A stretch of 64,000 bases of DNA from Plantibacter flavus. Lineage in GTDB: Bacteria; Actinomycetota; Actinomycetes; Actinomycetales; Microbacteriaceae. Of the stretch, positions 53,727 to 62,237 are shown piece by piece. The stretch spans positions 1,860,001 through 1,924,000 of the forward strand of contig NZ_CP019402.1 of the NCBI RefSeq assembly GCF_002024505.1. Direction: 5' to 3'. How positions within the stretch are numbered: position 1 is the first letter of the stretch; each line of letters begins with the position of its first letter. Made by a program: the position numbers and the translations under genes. The notes under the pieces are model-generated. The model did no database searches. It was given only the letters and a program-made list of their open reading frames with translations, and was not told the origin of the DNA.

Positions 53727-53752
53727 GGACCGGTCGAACGGCCCAGCGAGCG

Positions 53753-55027
53753 TCAGGAGGTCAGCCGACGTCGGGACGGCTCAGGCTCAGCGATGGCACC
53801 GAGGATGAGGGCCGCCTGCAGGATGAGCGACTCGCGGGCACCCGTCGCGTCCCACCCGATGACCTCGGAGACCCGCTTGAGGCGGTACCGGACCGTGTTG
53901 GGGTGCACGAACAGCTCGCGCGCCGTCGCTTCGAGCGAGCGGCCGTTGTCGAGGTAGCACCAGAGCGTCGTCACGAGCTCGCCGGAGTAGTCCTTGAGCG
54001 GGCGGTAGACCCGCTCGATGAGCGTGGTCTTCGCGAGGTTGTCGCCGGCGAGGGCGCGCTCCGGAAGGAGGTCGTCCGCCGCGACCGGTCGAGGTGCGTG
54101 ACGCCAGGACTTCGCCACGGCGAACCCGGCGAGGGCGGCCTTCGCGCTCCGTGACGCCTCGATGAGGGAGGGCACGGCATGACCGAGCACCAGGTGCCCC
54201 GGACCGAATCCGTGCTCGAGCTTGGCGGCGATGTCGAGGAAGGTGAGTTGTGAGCTGGCGCGGGCGTCCGCGGCGGCCTGTTCCGTCTCGTCGACGGGTT
54301 CGCCGTCTCCGGGCTCGGTGCTGGGCAGCTCGGCGCGACCGAGGACGAGCACGAGCCGGTTGCCTTGGACACCGATGAGGACGTCGGCATCGAGGTGTCG
54401 GGCGGTCCGGCGGAGCATGTCGACATCGAGCACCCGTGGGGTTGTCCCGACCAGGACGCAGGCCTCCCCGTGACCGTGCCACCCGAGGGCGGCGATCCGG
54501 CTGGGCAACTCGTCGTCGGCCTCGCCACTGAGGATCGAGTCGACGACGAGGGCCTCGAGGCGGGCGTCCCACAGTCCGCGCGCTTCGGCCGCGCGGGCGT
54601 ACACATCGGCCGAGGCGAACGCGATGTCGCGCGAGTAGAGGAGGATCGCCTCGCGGAGGTCGACGCTTCCGGATGCGACGCGTTCCTCGACGACCTCGAC
54701 GGTGACCTTGATGAGTTGCAGCGTCTGCTGCAGGCTGACGGAACGGAGCAGCTCGCGAGGAGCCGCCCCGAACACGTCGGCGGCGATCCACGGCGTCGAC
54801 CGGGGATCGTCGAACCACGAGATGAACGAACTGATGCCCGCCTGAGCCACCAGGCCGACCGCGGAGCGGCGGCCTGGTGGCATCTCGGCGTACCAGGGAA
54901 GGGTGTCCTCGAGGCGTTTGAGCGTCGCGGTCGCGAGCTCACCCGAGATCCGGCGGAGCCAGTCGAGTGTCTCGGCCTTCGTCTTCGTCTTCGTCACCGT
55001 GGTAGCGATGGAATCAGCTCTCGCCAC
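53753..55027 (-). CDS. fasR: PucR/CdaR-type regulator of fatty-acid synthesis (FasR-like)
   Basis: 424 aa, GTG start. The C-terminal PucR helix-turn-helix reads [20 protein letters not shown] and [10 protein letters not shown]; the central part is a GGDEF-like CdaR region. In Streptomyces coelicolor the FasR regulator next to fabD activates the fab operon, and the gene order here is the same (fasR then fabD-fabH-acpP-fabF). Length and domain layout agree. The start lies 14 bases inside the end of aceE, so fasR may be co-transcribed with the pyruvate dehydrogenase gene. A GTG ten codons downstream is an alternative start. Confidence 0.85.
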   Translation of the reverse strand: MARADSIATTVTKTKTKAETLDWLRRISGELATATLKRLEDTLPWYAEMPPGRRSAVGLVAQAGISSFISWFDDPRSTPWIAADVFGAAPRELLRSVSLQQTLQLIKVTVEVVEERVASGSVDLREAILLYSRDIAFASADVYARAAEARGLWDARLEALVVDSILSGEADDELPSRIAALGWHGHGEACVLVGTTPRVLDVDMLRRTARHLDADVLIGVQGNRLVLVLGRAELPSTEPGDGEPVDETEQAAADARASSQLTFLDIAAKLEHGFGPGHLVLGHAVPSLIEASRSAKAALAGFAVAKSWRHAPRPVAADDLLPERALAGDNLAKTTLIERVYRPLKDYSGELVTTLWCYLDNGRSLEATARELFVHPNTVRYRLKRVSEVIGWDATGARESLILQAALILGAIAEPEPSRRRLTS

Positions 55028-57740
55028 CCGCGTTGCCGGTGTTCCCGGCGTTCACGTCGTGGAGGCGGTAGCGGTCGATCGCCTGCTGCGGGAGGCTCGC
55101 ATCGACCTCACCCCGAGCAGCGAGCTGCTGGAGGGTGCGGACGACGAGCGACGGGCCGTCGATCTTGAAGAAGCGACGGGCAGCGGCGCGCGTGTCGGAG
55201 AAGCCGAAGTCGTCGGCCCCCAGCGTCGCGAAGTCGCCCGGCACGAACTGACGGATCTGGTCCGGCACGGCGTGCATGTGGTCGGTCACGGCGACGAACG
55301 GGCCTGCGGCACCGCTCAGCTTCTCCGTGACGTAGGGCACACGACGCTCCTCCTGCGGGTGCAGGAAGTTGTGCTGGTCGGCGGCGAGACCGTCGCGACG
55401 GAGCTCGGTCCAGCTCGTGACGCTCCAGACGTCTGCGGAGACGCCCCAGTCGTCGGCGAGCAGCTGCTGCGCCTCGATCGCCCACGGGACCGCGACACCG
55501 GAGGCCATGAGCTGGGCCTTCGGGCCCTGCTTGTCGCTCGTGCTGATGCGGTGGATGCCGCGCACGATGCCGTCGACGTCGACACCCTCGGGCTCGACCG
55601 GCTGGACGAGCGGCTCGTTGTACACCGTGAGGTAGTACATGACGTTCGGGTCCTGGTGCTCGCCGCCGTACATGCGCTCGATACCGCTCCGCACGATGTG
55701 CGCGATCTCGTAGCCGTAGGCCGGGTCGTAGCTCACGACCGCGGGGTTCGAAGAGGAGAGGAGCAGCGAGTGGCCGTCGGCGTGCTGGAGGCCCTCACCC
55801 GTGAGCGTCGTGCGACCGGCGGTCGCGCCGATCATGAAGCCGCGGGTCATCTGGTCGCCGGCTGCCCAGATGGCGTCTGCGGTGCGCTGGAAACCGAACA
55901 TCGAGTAGAAGACGTAGACCGGGATGAGCGGTTCGCCCTGCACCGAGTACGAGGTTCCGATCGCCGAGAAGGCCGCGATGGCACCCGCCTCGTTGATACC
56001 GACGTGCACGATCTGACCCTGCGGGCTCTCCTTGTAGGCGAGGAGCAGTTCGCGGTCCACCGAGGTGTAGTGCTGACCGTTCGGGTTGTAGATCTTCGCA
56101 CTCGGGAAGAACGCGTCCATGCCGAAGGTGCGTGCCTCGTCGGGGATGATCGGGACGATCCGGTTGCCGAAGTCCTTGGCGCGGAGGAGGTCCTTCAGCA
56201 GTCGGACGAACGCCATGGTGGTGGCGATCTCCTGCGTGCCGGAGCCCTTCTTCGCCGCCGCGTAGGCGGAGTCGTCGGGCAGGTTCAGCTGCGTGTACTT
56301 GCTGCGACGCTCGGGGACGTAGCCGCCGAGCGCGCGGCGACGCTCGTGCAGGTACTGGATCGCCTCGTCGTCCTCGCCCGGGTGGTAGTACGGCGGGAGG
56401 TACGGGTTCTCTTCGAGCTGCGAGTCGGTGATCGGGATGCGCATCGTGTCCCTGAAGGTCTTCAGGTTGTCGAGCGTCATCTTCTTCATCTGGTGGGTCG
56501 CGTTGCGGCCCTCGAAGCTCGGGCCGAGGCCGTAGCCCTTGATGGTGTGCGCGAGGATGACCGTCGGCTGCCCCTTGTGCTCGCTGGCCGCCTTGAACGC
56601 CGCGTAGACCTTGCGGTAGTCGTGGCCGCCGCGCTTGAGGTTCCAGACCTCGTCGTCGGTGTAGCCCTCGACGAGCTTCAGGGCACGCTCGTCGCGGCCG
56701 AAGAAGTTCTCGCGGACGTAGGCGCCGTCTTCCGTCTTGTACGTCTGGAAGTCGCCGTCGGGCGTGACGTTCATGAGGTTGAGGAGCGCGCCGTCGGTGT
56801 CGCGGTTGAGGAGGTCGTCCCACTCGCGGCCCCAGATGACCTTGATGACGTTCCAGCCGGCGCCGCGGAAGAAGCTCTCGAGCTCCTGGATGATCTTGCC
56901 GTTCCCGCGGACGGGGCCGTCGAGGCGCTGCAGGTTGCAGTTGATCACGAAGTTGAGGTTGTCGAGGCCCTCGTTCGCGGCGACCTGGAGCTGACCGCGG
57001 CTCTCGACCTCGTCCATCTCGCCGTCGCCGAGGAACGCCCAGACCTGCTGGTCGCTGGCGTCCTTGATGCCACGGTTGGTGACGTACTTGGCGAGGTGCG
57101 CCTGGTAGATCGCGTTGATCGGGCCGAGACCCATGGAGACCGTCGGGAACTGCCAGAAGTCCGGCATGAGGCGCGGGTGCGGGTACGAGGAGAGCCCGTG
57201 CGGCGCGTGCGACTTCTCCTGGCGGAAGCCGTCGAGCTGGTCGGTGCTGAGGCGGCCCTCGAGGAAGGCGCGGGCGTAGGTGCCGGGGGAGGCGTGGCCC
57301 TGGATGTAGATCTGGTCGCCACCGCCCGGGGCGTCCTGGCCGCGGAAGAAGTGGTTGAAGCCGACCTCGTAGAGCGCGGCCGACGACGCGTAGGTGGAGA
57401 TGTGTCCGCCGACACCGATGCCGGGGCGCTGCGCGCGGTGCACGGTCATGGCCGCGTTCCAGCGGATCCAGGCACGGTAGCGGCGCTCGATGTCCTCGTC
57501 GCCCGGGAAGTCGGGCTCGTTCTCCGAGGCGATGGTGTTGATGTAGTCGGTGGTGGGCACCATCGGCACACCGAGGTGCAGTTCCTTCGAGCGCTTGAGG
57601 AGGCTCAGCATGATGTCGCGGCCGCGCCCGCGGCCACGTTCGTCGACGAGGGCGTCGAGGGACTCATTCCACTCGGACGTCTCCTCAGGATCGGCGTCTA
57701 CGTGGTTGGACGAGTATGGATCCTGGTCGTGAACAGTCAC
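55014..57740 (-). CDS. aceE: Pyruvate dehydrogenase E1 component, homodimeric
   Basis: 908 aa from the GTG at 57740, which has AAAGG about six bases upstream; an in-frame ATG 18 codons earlier is less likely. AceE decarboxylates pyruvate with thiamine diphosphate and passes acetyl to E2. The ThDP site [12 protein letters not shown] (about residue 237) with [10 protein letters not shown] is intact. The protein is collinear with homodimeric E1 enzymes ([40 protein letters not shown]). E2 and E3 genes are not adjacent. Actinobacterial E1 joins a mixed pyruvate/2-oxoglutarate complex. It overlaps fasR by 14 bases, linking acetyl-CoA supply with fatty-acid control. Confidence 0.95.
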   Translation of the reverse strand: MTVHDQDPYSSNHVDADPEETSEWNESLDALVDERGRGRGRDIMLSLLKRSKELHLGVPMVPTTDYINTIASENEPDFPGDEDIERRYRAWIRWNAAMTVHRAQRPGIGVGGHISTYASSAALYEVGFNHFFRGQDAPGGGDQIYIQGHASPGTYARAFLEGRLSTDQLDGFRQEKSHAPHGLSSYPHPRLMPDFWQFPTVSMGLGPINAIYQAHLAKYVTNRGIKDASDQQVWAFLGDGEMDEVESRGQLQVAANEGLDNLNFVINCNLQRLDGPVRGNGKIIQELESFFRGAGWNVIKVIWGREWDDLLNRDTDGALLNLMNVTPDGDFQTYKTEDGAYVRENFFGRDERALKLVEGYTDDEVWNLKRGGHDYRKVYAAFKAASEHKGQPTVILAHTIKGYGLGPSFEGRNATHQMKKMTLDNLKTFRDTMRIPITDSQLEENPYLPPYYHPGEDDEAIQYLHERRRALGGYVPERRSKYTQLNLPDDSAYAAAKKGSGTQEIATTMAFVRLLKDLLRAKDFGNRIVPIIPDEARTFGMDAFFPSAKIYNPNGQHYTSVDRELLLAYKESPQGQIVHVGINEAGAIAAFSAIGTSYSVQGEPLIPVYVFYSMFGFQRTADAIWAAGDQMTRGFMIGATAGRTTLTGEGLQHADGHSLLLSSSNPAVVSYDPAYGYEIAHIVRSGIERMYGGEHQDPNVMYYLTVYNEPLVQPVEPEGVDVDGIVRGIHRISTSDKQGPKAQLMASGVAVPWAIEAQQLLADDWGVSADVWSVTSWTELRRDGLAADQHNFLHPQEERRVPYVTEKLSGAAGPFVAVTDHMHAVPDQIRQFVPGDFATLGADDFGFSDTRAAARRFFKIDGPSLVVRTLQQLAARGEVDASLPQQAIDRYRLHDVNAGNTGNAGGES

Positions 57741-57830
57741 CGTCGACCTTTCTCTCGTGGCAGATCGTGCCTGGGTTGTGATGGTGAACTCCATGCGTCC
57801 TGATGGGTATGGACGCGGGCGCCACCTTTC

Positions 57831-57863
57831 ACCCTATCCGGTCACCCCAGGGAACGGTGACCG
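57831..57863 (-). promoter_or_regulatory. aceE promoter with an inverted-repeat operator
   Basis: The -10 TAGGGT lies at 57836-57831 on the minus strand. Immediately upstream, CGGTCACC (57839-57846) and GGTGACCG (57856-57863) form perfect 8-base arms with a 9-base spacer, covering the -35 position. This is a likely repressor site. The divergent peroxiredoxin promoter starts about 20 bases further on. Confidence 0.5.
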
Positions 57864-57883
57864 AGCGGCGCACCCCTCCGGGT

Positions 57884-57911
57884 TTGTGCAGCTGCGGTGC
57901 GGGGTTAGGAT
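57884..57911 (+). promoter_or_regulatory. Peroxiredoxin promoter
   Basis: TTGTGC (57884-57889) and TAGGAT (57906-57911) are 16 bases apart. The leader is about 60 bases, with AAAGGA about six bases before the ATG at 57982. Confidence 0.5.
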
Positions 57912-57981
57912 GTGTGACCGGATCGGACCCGTCCACCGCTCGGGCGATCCGGAGCAGGCGAACCCGCCTGAAAGGACCCTC

Positions 57982-58452
57982 ATGGCACTCGAGAACGACA
58001 CCCTGGCACCCGACTTCGAACTGGCGAACCAGTTCGGCGAACTCGTCAGGTTGAGTCAGTTCCGCGGCAGTTCGGCTGTCGCCCTCGTCTTCTTCCCGCT
58101 GGCGTTCTCGGGGACCTGCACGGGGGAGCTGTGCGAGCTCCGCGACAACCTCAGCCTGTTCACGGACGACCAGGTCACGCTCGTCGGTATTTCCGTCGAC
58201 TCCAAGCACACGCTGCGGGCGTGGGCGGAGCAGGAGCAGTACGGCTTCCAGCTGCTCGCCGACTTCTGGCCGCACGGCCAGGTCGCCAAGGAGTACGGGG
58301 TGTTCCTGCAGGAGAAGGGGTTCGCGAACCGCGCGACCTTCCTCATCGACCAGCAGGGCATCATCCGTGAGAGCTTCATCACGGCACCGGGCGAGGCTCG
58401 CTCGCTCGCGGCCTACCGCGCCGCGCTCGAAGAGCTGCGTCAGCCGGCCTGA
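57982..58452 (+). CDS. AhpE-like peroxiredoxin
   Basis: 156 aa, ATG with AAAGGA about six bases upstream. It reduces peroxides. The peroxidatic cysteine is Cys46 in PLAFSGTCTGELC, the AhpE pattern; a second cysteine at 51 in GELC is unusual for one-Cys AhpE and could resolve. The protein begins LAPDFELANQFGELVRLSQF and ends with GEARSLAAYRAALEEL. There is no signal peptide, so it is cytoplasmic. It is divergent from aceE, sharing the 241-base intergenic region with its inverted repeat. Confidence 0.88.
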   Translation: MALENDTLAPDFELANQFGELVRLSQFRGSSAVALVFFPLAFSGTCTGELCELRDNLSLFTDDQVTLVGISVDSKHTLRAWAEQEQYGFQLLADFWPHGQVAKEYGVFLQEKGFANRATFLIDQQGIIRESFITAPGEARSLAAYRAALEELRQPA

Positions 58453-58491
58453 GCCGTCTCCCGCGCCGGTCGATCCGGTTCGCCGGGCGTC

Positions 58492-59016
58492 TCAGCCGGT
58501 GATGGCGATCTCGGGCGCGCGCTCGTATCGGATGAACCGGTAGGGGACACCGGTCCGAGATTCCGACCAGCCGTGTGCCGGGTCGATCGTGACCGGCACC
58601 CACTCCTCGCCGATGGTCGGCGCGAAGGTGTCGCCGGCGACGTCGAGGTCGAGTTCGGTCACCTCGAGCCGGTCGGCGAGCGCGAGCGCTTCGGTGAAGA
58701 GACCCGCGCCGCCGGTCACCCACGCCTGGCCGTTGCCGGCGAGCTGCGCCGCCTCGAACGCGTCCTGCAATGAGTGCGCGACGATGGCGCCGTCGGCGGA
58801 CCAGGCGTGATCGCGGGTGACGACGATGTTCGGGCGTCCTGGGAGCGGACGGAACCGCGGGGGGAGTGAATCCCAGGTGCGACGTCCCATGATCACCGCG
58901 TCCGAGCCGGTGAGCGCCTTGAAGTGCGCGAGGTCCTCGGGGACGTGCCAGGGCATGTCGCCGTCGGCTCCGATGACGCCGTTGTGGGCCTGAGCCCAGA
59001 TGAGCGCCAGGCTCAT
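58492..59016 (-). CDS. folA: Dihydrofolate reductase
   Basis: 174 aa, ATG overlapping the thyA stop (ATGA). It reduces dihydrofolate made by ThyA. The family features are present: [41 protein letters not shown] and the dinucleotide site [13 protein letters not shown]. thyA-folA coupling restores tetrahydrofolate directly after thymidylate synthesis. The end lies in a short gap with the plus-strand peroxiredoxin gene, with only weak hairpin potential. Confidence 0.95.
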   Translation of the reverse strand: MSLALIWAQAHNGVIGADGDMPWHVPEDLAHFKALTGSDAVIMGRRTWDSLPPRFRPLPGRPNIVVTRDHAWSADGAIVAHSLQDAFEAAQLAGNGQAWVTGGAGLFTEALALADRLEVTELDLDVAGDTFAPTIGEEWVPVTIDPAHGWSESRTGVPYRFIRYERAPEIAITG

Positions 59017-59822
59017 ACGGCGACGGCCGCGCGGATGGCGGGGTGGTGCTGGTAGTCGACGATCTCGAGGTCGTCGTACTCCACGTCGAAGATGCTGTCG
59101 CGCTTCGTGTTGATGCGCAGCTGTGGGTAGGGGAACGGTGCGCGCGTGAGCTGCTCCGTCACCTGCTCGACGTGGTTGTCGTAGATGTGGCAGTCGCCGC
59201 CGGTCCACACGAAGTCGCCGACCTCGAGGCCGACCTGCTCCGCGACGAGGTGGGTGAGGAGCGCGTAGCTGGCGATGTTGAAGGGGACGCCGAGGAAGAG
59301 GTCTGCGCTGCGCTGGTAGAGCTGGCAGGAGAGCTTGCCGTCGGCGACGTAGAACTGGAAGAAGGCGTGGCAAGGGGCGAGCGCCATGTTGGGGATGTCG
59401 GCGACGTTCCAGGCGGAGACGATGATGCGGCGCGAGTTCGGGTCGGTGCGCAGCTGGTCGATGACCTGCGAGATCTGGTCGATGTGCGAGCCGTCGGGGG
59501 TCGGCCAGGACCGCCACTGCACGCCGTACACGGGACCGAGCTCGCCCTGGTCGTCGGCCCACTCGTCCCAGATGGACACGCCGTGTTCCTGCAGCCAGCG
59601 GACGTTCCCGTCGCCGCGGAGGAACCACAGGAGTTCGTACGCGATGGACTTCCAGTGCACCCGCTTGGTGGTGATGAGCGGGAAGCCTTGAGAGAGGTCG
59701 AAGCGGAGCTGGCGGCCGAACACACTGCGCGTGCCGGTTCCGGTGCGGTCGCCTTTGGTGGCGCCGTGCTCGAGCGTGTCGCGCAGGAGGTCTTCGTACG
59801 GGGTGGGGATCGTCGTATCCAT
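59013..59822 (-). CDS. thyA: Thymidylate synthase
   Basis: 269 aa from the ATG at 59822, supported by a TACGAT box seven bases upstream; a reading ten codons longer has no promoter of this kind. ThyA methylates dUMP to dTMP with methylene-tetrahydrofolate. The catalytic cysteine is Cys151 in [30 protein letters not shown], the dUMP-binding [20 protein letters not shown] and [12 protein letters not shown] are intact. It is the first gene of the thyA-folA operon. Confidence 0.96.
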   Translation of the reverse strand: MDTTIPTPYEDLLRDTLEHGATKGDRTGTGTRSVFGRQLRFDLSQGFPLITTKRVHWKSIAYELLWFLRGDGNVRWLQEHGVSIWDEWADDQGELGPVYGVQWRSWPTPDGSHIDQISQVIDQLRTDPNSRRIIVSAWNVADIPNMALAPCHAFFQFYVADGKLSCQLYQRSADLFLGVPFNIASYALLTHLVAEQVGLEVGDFVWTGGDCHIYDNHVEQVTEQLTRAPFPYPQLRINTKRDSIFDVEYDDLEIVDYQHHPAIRAAVAV

Positions 59823-59829
59823 CCCCTCG

Positions 59830-59835
59830 ATCGTA
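59830..59835 (-). promoter_or_regulatory. -10 element TACGAT, leaderless start of thyA
   Basis: On the minus strand TACGAT is followed by seven bases (CGAGGGG) and the ATG at 59822. The GAGGGG touches the ATG and is too close to be a normal ribosome binding site. Confidence 0.45.
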
Positions 59836-59936
59836 CGGCCAGCGACCCTCACCGCGCCCGACCGATCGTCCGGTGTCGCGACGGATGCGCGCGGACCCGA
59901 GTTGTGGAGCGTTCCGGCTCCGATGGGGACTCCGGC

Positions 59937-59942
59937 TAGACT
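59937..59942 (+). promoter_or_regulatory. tRNA-Val promoter -10 TAGACT
   Basis: TAGACT lies 34 bases before the tRNA 5' end; a short CGCATCGGATG/CATCCGATCG hairpin-like repeat lies between them in the pre-tRNA leader. Confidence 0.5.
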
Positions 59943-59976
59943 CGACGAGTCGCATCGGATGCCTCCATCCGATCGC

Positions 59977-60049
59977 GGGCCTTTAGCTCAGCTGGTAGAG
60001 CGCCACGTTTACACCGTGGATGTCGTCGGTTCGATCCCGGCAGGGCCCA
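59977..60049 (+). tRNA. tRNA-Val (TAC)
   Basis: A 73-nt cloverleaf. Acceptor GGGCCTT pairs with AGGGCCC (one wobble), with discriminator A. The D arm is AGCTCAGCTGGTAGAGC, the anticodon loop is TTTACAC with TAC, and the T arm is TCGTCGGTTCGATCCCGGCA. No CCA is encoded. Confidence 0.96.
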
Positions 60050-60055
60050 CCGGAG

Positions 60056-60092
60056 AAGAAGCCCCGAGATCATGCGGATCTCGGGGCTTCTT
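60056..60092 (+). terminator. Terminator of tRNA-Val
   Basis: AAGAAGCCCCGAGATC and GATCTCGGGGCTTCTT pair perfectly over 16 bases around ATGCG, followed by TTCG. It is the strongest intrinsic-type terminator in the window. Confidence 0.85.
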
Positions 60093-60189
60093 CGTATCCA
60101 CGGCCCGCCGGCAGGGCTTGGCTCCCCATGTCGGCCGGTTCCCATGGCGTCCCCGCGGTTTGACGGGCGTGTGATCAAGATCCTCGAGT

Positions 60190-60240
60190 CATGTTCATTT
60201 GTTAAGACATTCTGTGTATGCTGGTTCTGGCCGCATCGAA
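60190..60240 (+). promoter_or_regulatory. Promoter/operator region of the inositol operon
   Basis: A locally AT-rich stretch with a -10 TATGCT at 60217-60222. TTGTTA (60199-60204) is too close to be its -35; it may be part of a repressor site such as the IolR/GntR or LacI sites known for inositol genes. The leader is about 40 bases. Confidence 0.4.
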
Positions 60241-60268
60241 CAGCTCACAGAAAGTTGTACAGAGACGT

Positions 60269-61261
60269 ATGACCGCTCCATCAGCCACCACGTACGACGT
60301 CGTCACCATGGGACGCGTCGGCGTCGACATCTACCCGTTGCAGGACGGCCTCGGCCTCGAGGACGTCGACACCTTCGGCAAGTACCTCGGGGGGAGCGCC
60401 GCCAACGTCGCTGTCGCCGCCGCCCAGCACGGGCACCCGACGGCGCTCATCAGCAGAACGGGTGACGACCCCTTCGGTCGATACGTCCACCGCGAACTCG
60501 GACGCCTCGGCGTCGCTGACGAGTTCGTCGGTTGGGAGACGGACTTGCAGACACCGGTCACCTTCTGCGAGATCTTCCCGCCGGACGACTTCCCGTTGTA
60601 CTTCTACCGGAAGCCGAAGGCGCCTGATCTGACGATCACGTCGAAGTCCCTCGACCTCGACGCGATCTACCGCGCCAAGGTGTTCTGGGCGACGGTGACG
60701 GGACTCAGTGAGGAGCCAAGCCGCTCGGCGCACTTCACCGCCTGGGAAGCCCGAGCCCGTCGGCCCCTGACGATCCTCGACCTCGACTACCGCCCGATGT
60801 TCTGGAATTCGGCGGCGCAGGCCTCAGCCCAGGTCGGGCGAGCCCTCGAACACGTCACGGTCGCGGTGGGCAACCGTGAGGAGTGCGAGGTGGCCGTCGG
60901 CGAGACCGATCCGCACCGCGCTGCCGACGCCTTGCTGGAACGCGGCGTCGAACTCGCCATCGTCAAACAGGGCCCGAAGGGCGTCCTGGCGAAGACGCGC
61001 GACGAGACCGTCGAGGTACCGCCGTACTTCGTGGACGTCGTGAACGGGCTCGGCGCGGGGGACAGCTTCGGAGGCGCCCTTTGCCATGGCCTCATCGAAG
61101 GGTGGGGTCTCGAGAAGATCCTGCGGTTCGCGAACGTCGCCGGGGCCATCGTCGCTTCGCGGCGTGAGTGCTCGACGGCCATGCCGAACTCCGCCGAGGT
61201 CCTCGAGATCCTCGACAGCACCAGCACCGTCGGTGCGGCAGAACTCGGAGGTGCCCGATGA
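60269..61261 (+). CDS. iolC: 5-dehydro-2-deoxygluconokinase
   Basis: 330 aa from the ATG at 60269; a longer reading has no ribosome binding site. It is a PfkB-family kinase of the myo-inositol pathway that phosphorylates 2-deoxy-5-keto-gluconate. The N-terminal sugar site is GGSAANVAVAAAQHG. The C-terminal signature NGLGAGDSFGGALCHGL contains the catalytic Asp. The specific IolC block PLYFYRKPKAPDLTIT is present. Its stop overlaps the next gene (ATGA), which encodes the following step. First gene of an inositol operon. Confidence 0.92.
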   Translation: MTAPSATTYDVVTMGRVGVDIYPLQDGLGLEDVDTFGKYLGGSAANVAVAAAQHGHPTALISRTGDDPFGRYVHRELGRLGVADEFVGWETDLQTPVTFCEIFPPDDFPLYFYRKPKAPDLTITSKSLDLDAIYRAKVFWATVTGLSEEPSRSAHFTAWEARARRPLTILDLDYRPMFWNSAAQASAQVGRALEHVTVAVGNREECEVAVGETDPHRAADALLERGVELAIVKQGPKGVLAKTRDETVEVPPYFVDVVNGLGAGDSFGGALCHGLIEGWGLEKILRFANVAGAIVASRRECSTAMPNSAEVLEILDSTSTVGAAELGGAR

Positions 61262-62184
61262 CCATCGTGAACAACACCAGGACATCGCGCTTCCTCCGTG
61301 AAACCGATTTCGAGCGCCTGCGCGAGGTCCGCGCATCGGACCCGGCAGCGATCACCCGAGCCCACACCGACCGCCGCCGCCGCGAGCTCATCCGCGGTGA
61401 CGGCCGGCTCTTCATCGTCGCCGCCGACCACCCGGCTCGCGGGGCCCTCGGGGTGCGCGACGAGACGATGGCGATGGCCGACCGCTACGAGCTCCTCGAC
61501 CGCCTCGCGCTCGCGCTCTCGCGTCCTGGCGTCGACGGCGTGCTCGGCACCCCCGACATCATCGACGACCTCGCCCTCCTCGGTCTGCTCGACGACAAGG
61601 TCGTGGTCGGATCGATGAACCGGGGCGGGTTGCGCGGCGCCGCATTCGAAATGGACGACCGCTTCACCGGCTACGACATTCCCGGCATCGTCCGCGACGG
61701 TCTCGACTTCGCCAAGACCCTCCTCAGGGTGAACCTCGGCGACGTCGGATCGGTCGCGACGATCGAGGCGAACGCACGCGCCGTCGACCAGGCCGCTGCG
61801 GCTCGGGTGCCGATCATGCTCGAGCCGTTCATGAGCGAGTGGCGCGAGGGTCGGATCGTGAACGACCTCTCGCCGGAGGCCGTCATCACCTCGATCGCCA
61901 TCGCCGCCGGCCTCGGTTCGAGTTCCGCGTACACCTGGATGAAACTCCCGGTGGTCGAGGAGATGGAGCGAGTCATGGCGGCGACCACCATGCCGACACT
62001 CCTCCTCGGCGGCGAGCCGAACGGCCACCAGGACGACGTCTACTCGTCCTGGGAGCGTGCCCTCGAGCTGCCCGGCGTCCGCGGCCTGGTCGTCGGACGC
62101 ACCCTCATCTACCCCGCCGACGGCGACGTCACCGCCGCCGTCGACACCGCCGCCGGTCTCGTCCACGGCGACCTCCCGTCCTGA
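61258..62184 (+). CDS. Cgl0159-family (beta/alpha)8 aldolase, probable IolJ role
   Basis: 308 aa. It is a TIM-barrel protein related to class I aldolases (Cgl0159 or deoxyribose-phosphate-aldolase-like). GRLFIVAADHPARGALGVRD opens the barrel. A lysine in AYTWMKLPVVEEMERV is a candidate Schiff-base residue, and PTLLLGGEPNGHQDDVYSSW with VRGLVVGRTLIYPADGDV closes it. Coupling to iolC by a 4-base overlap and its place before mmsA suggest it cleaves 2-deoxy-5-keto-gluconate 6-phosphate into malonate semialdehyde and dihydroxyacetone phosphate, the IolJ step. This is inference from context. Confidence 0.82.
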   Translation: MTIVNNTRTSRFLRETDFERLREVRASDPAAITRAHTDRRRRELIRGDGRLFIVAADHPARGALGVRDETMAMADRYELLDRLALALSRPGVDGVLGTPDIIDDLALLGLLDDKVVVGSMNRGGLRGAAFEMDDRFTGYDIPGIVRDGLDFAKTLLRVNLGDVGSVATIEANARAVDQAAAARVPIMLEPFMSEWREGRIVNDLSPEAVITSIAIAAGLGSSSAYTWMKLPVVEEMERVMAATTMPTLLLGGEPNGHQDDVYSSWERALELPGVRGLVVGRTLIYPADGDVTAAVDTAAGLVHGDLPS

Positions 62185-62237
62185 CGTCCCGCTCCGCTCC
62201 GAGCGTCGATCCTCCACAGATTGGAACCACCCGCATC

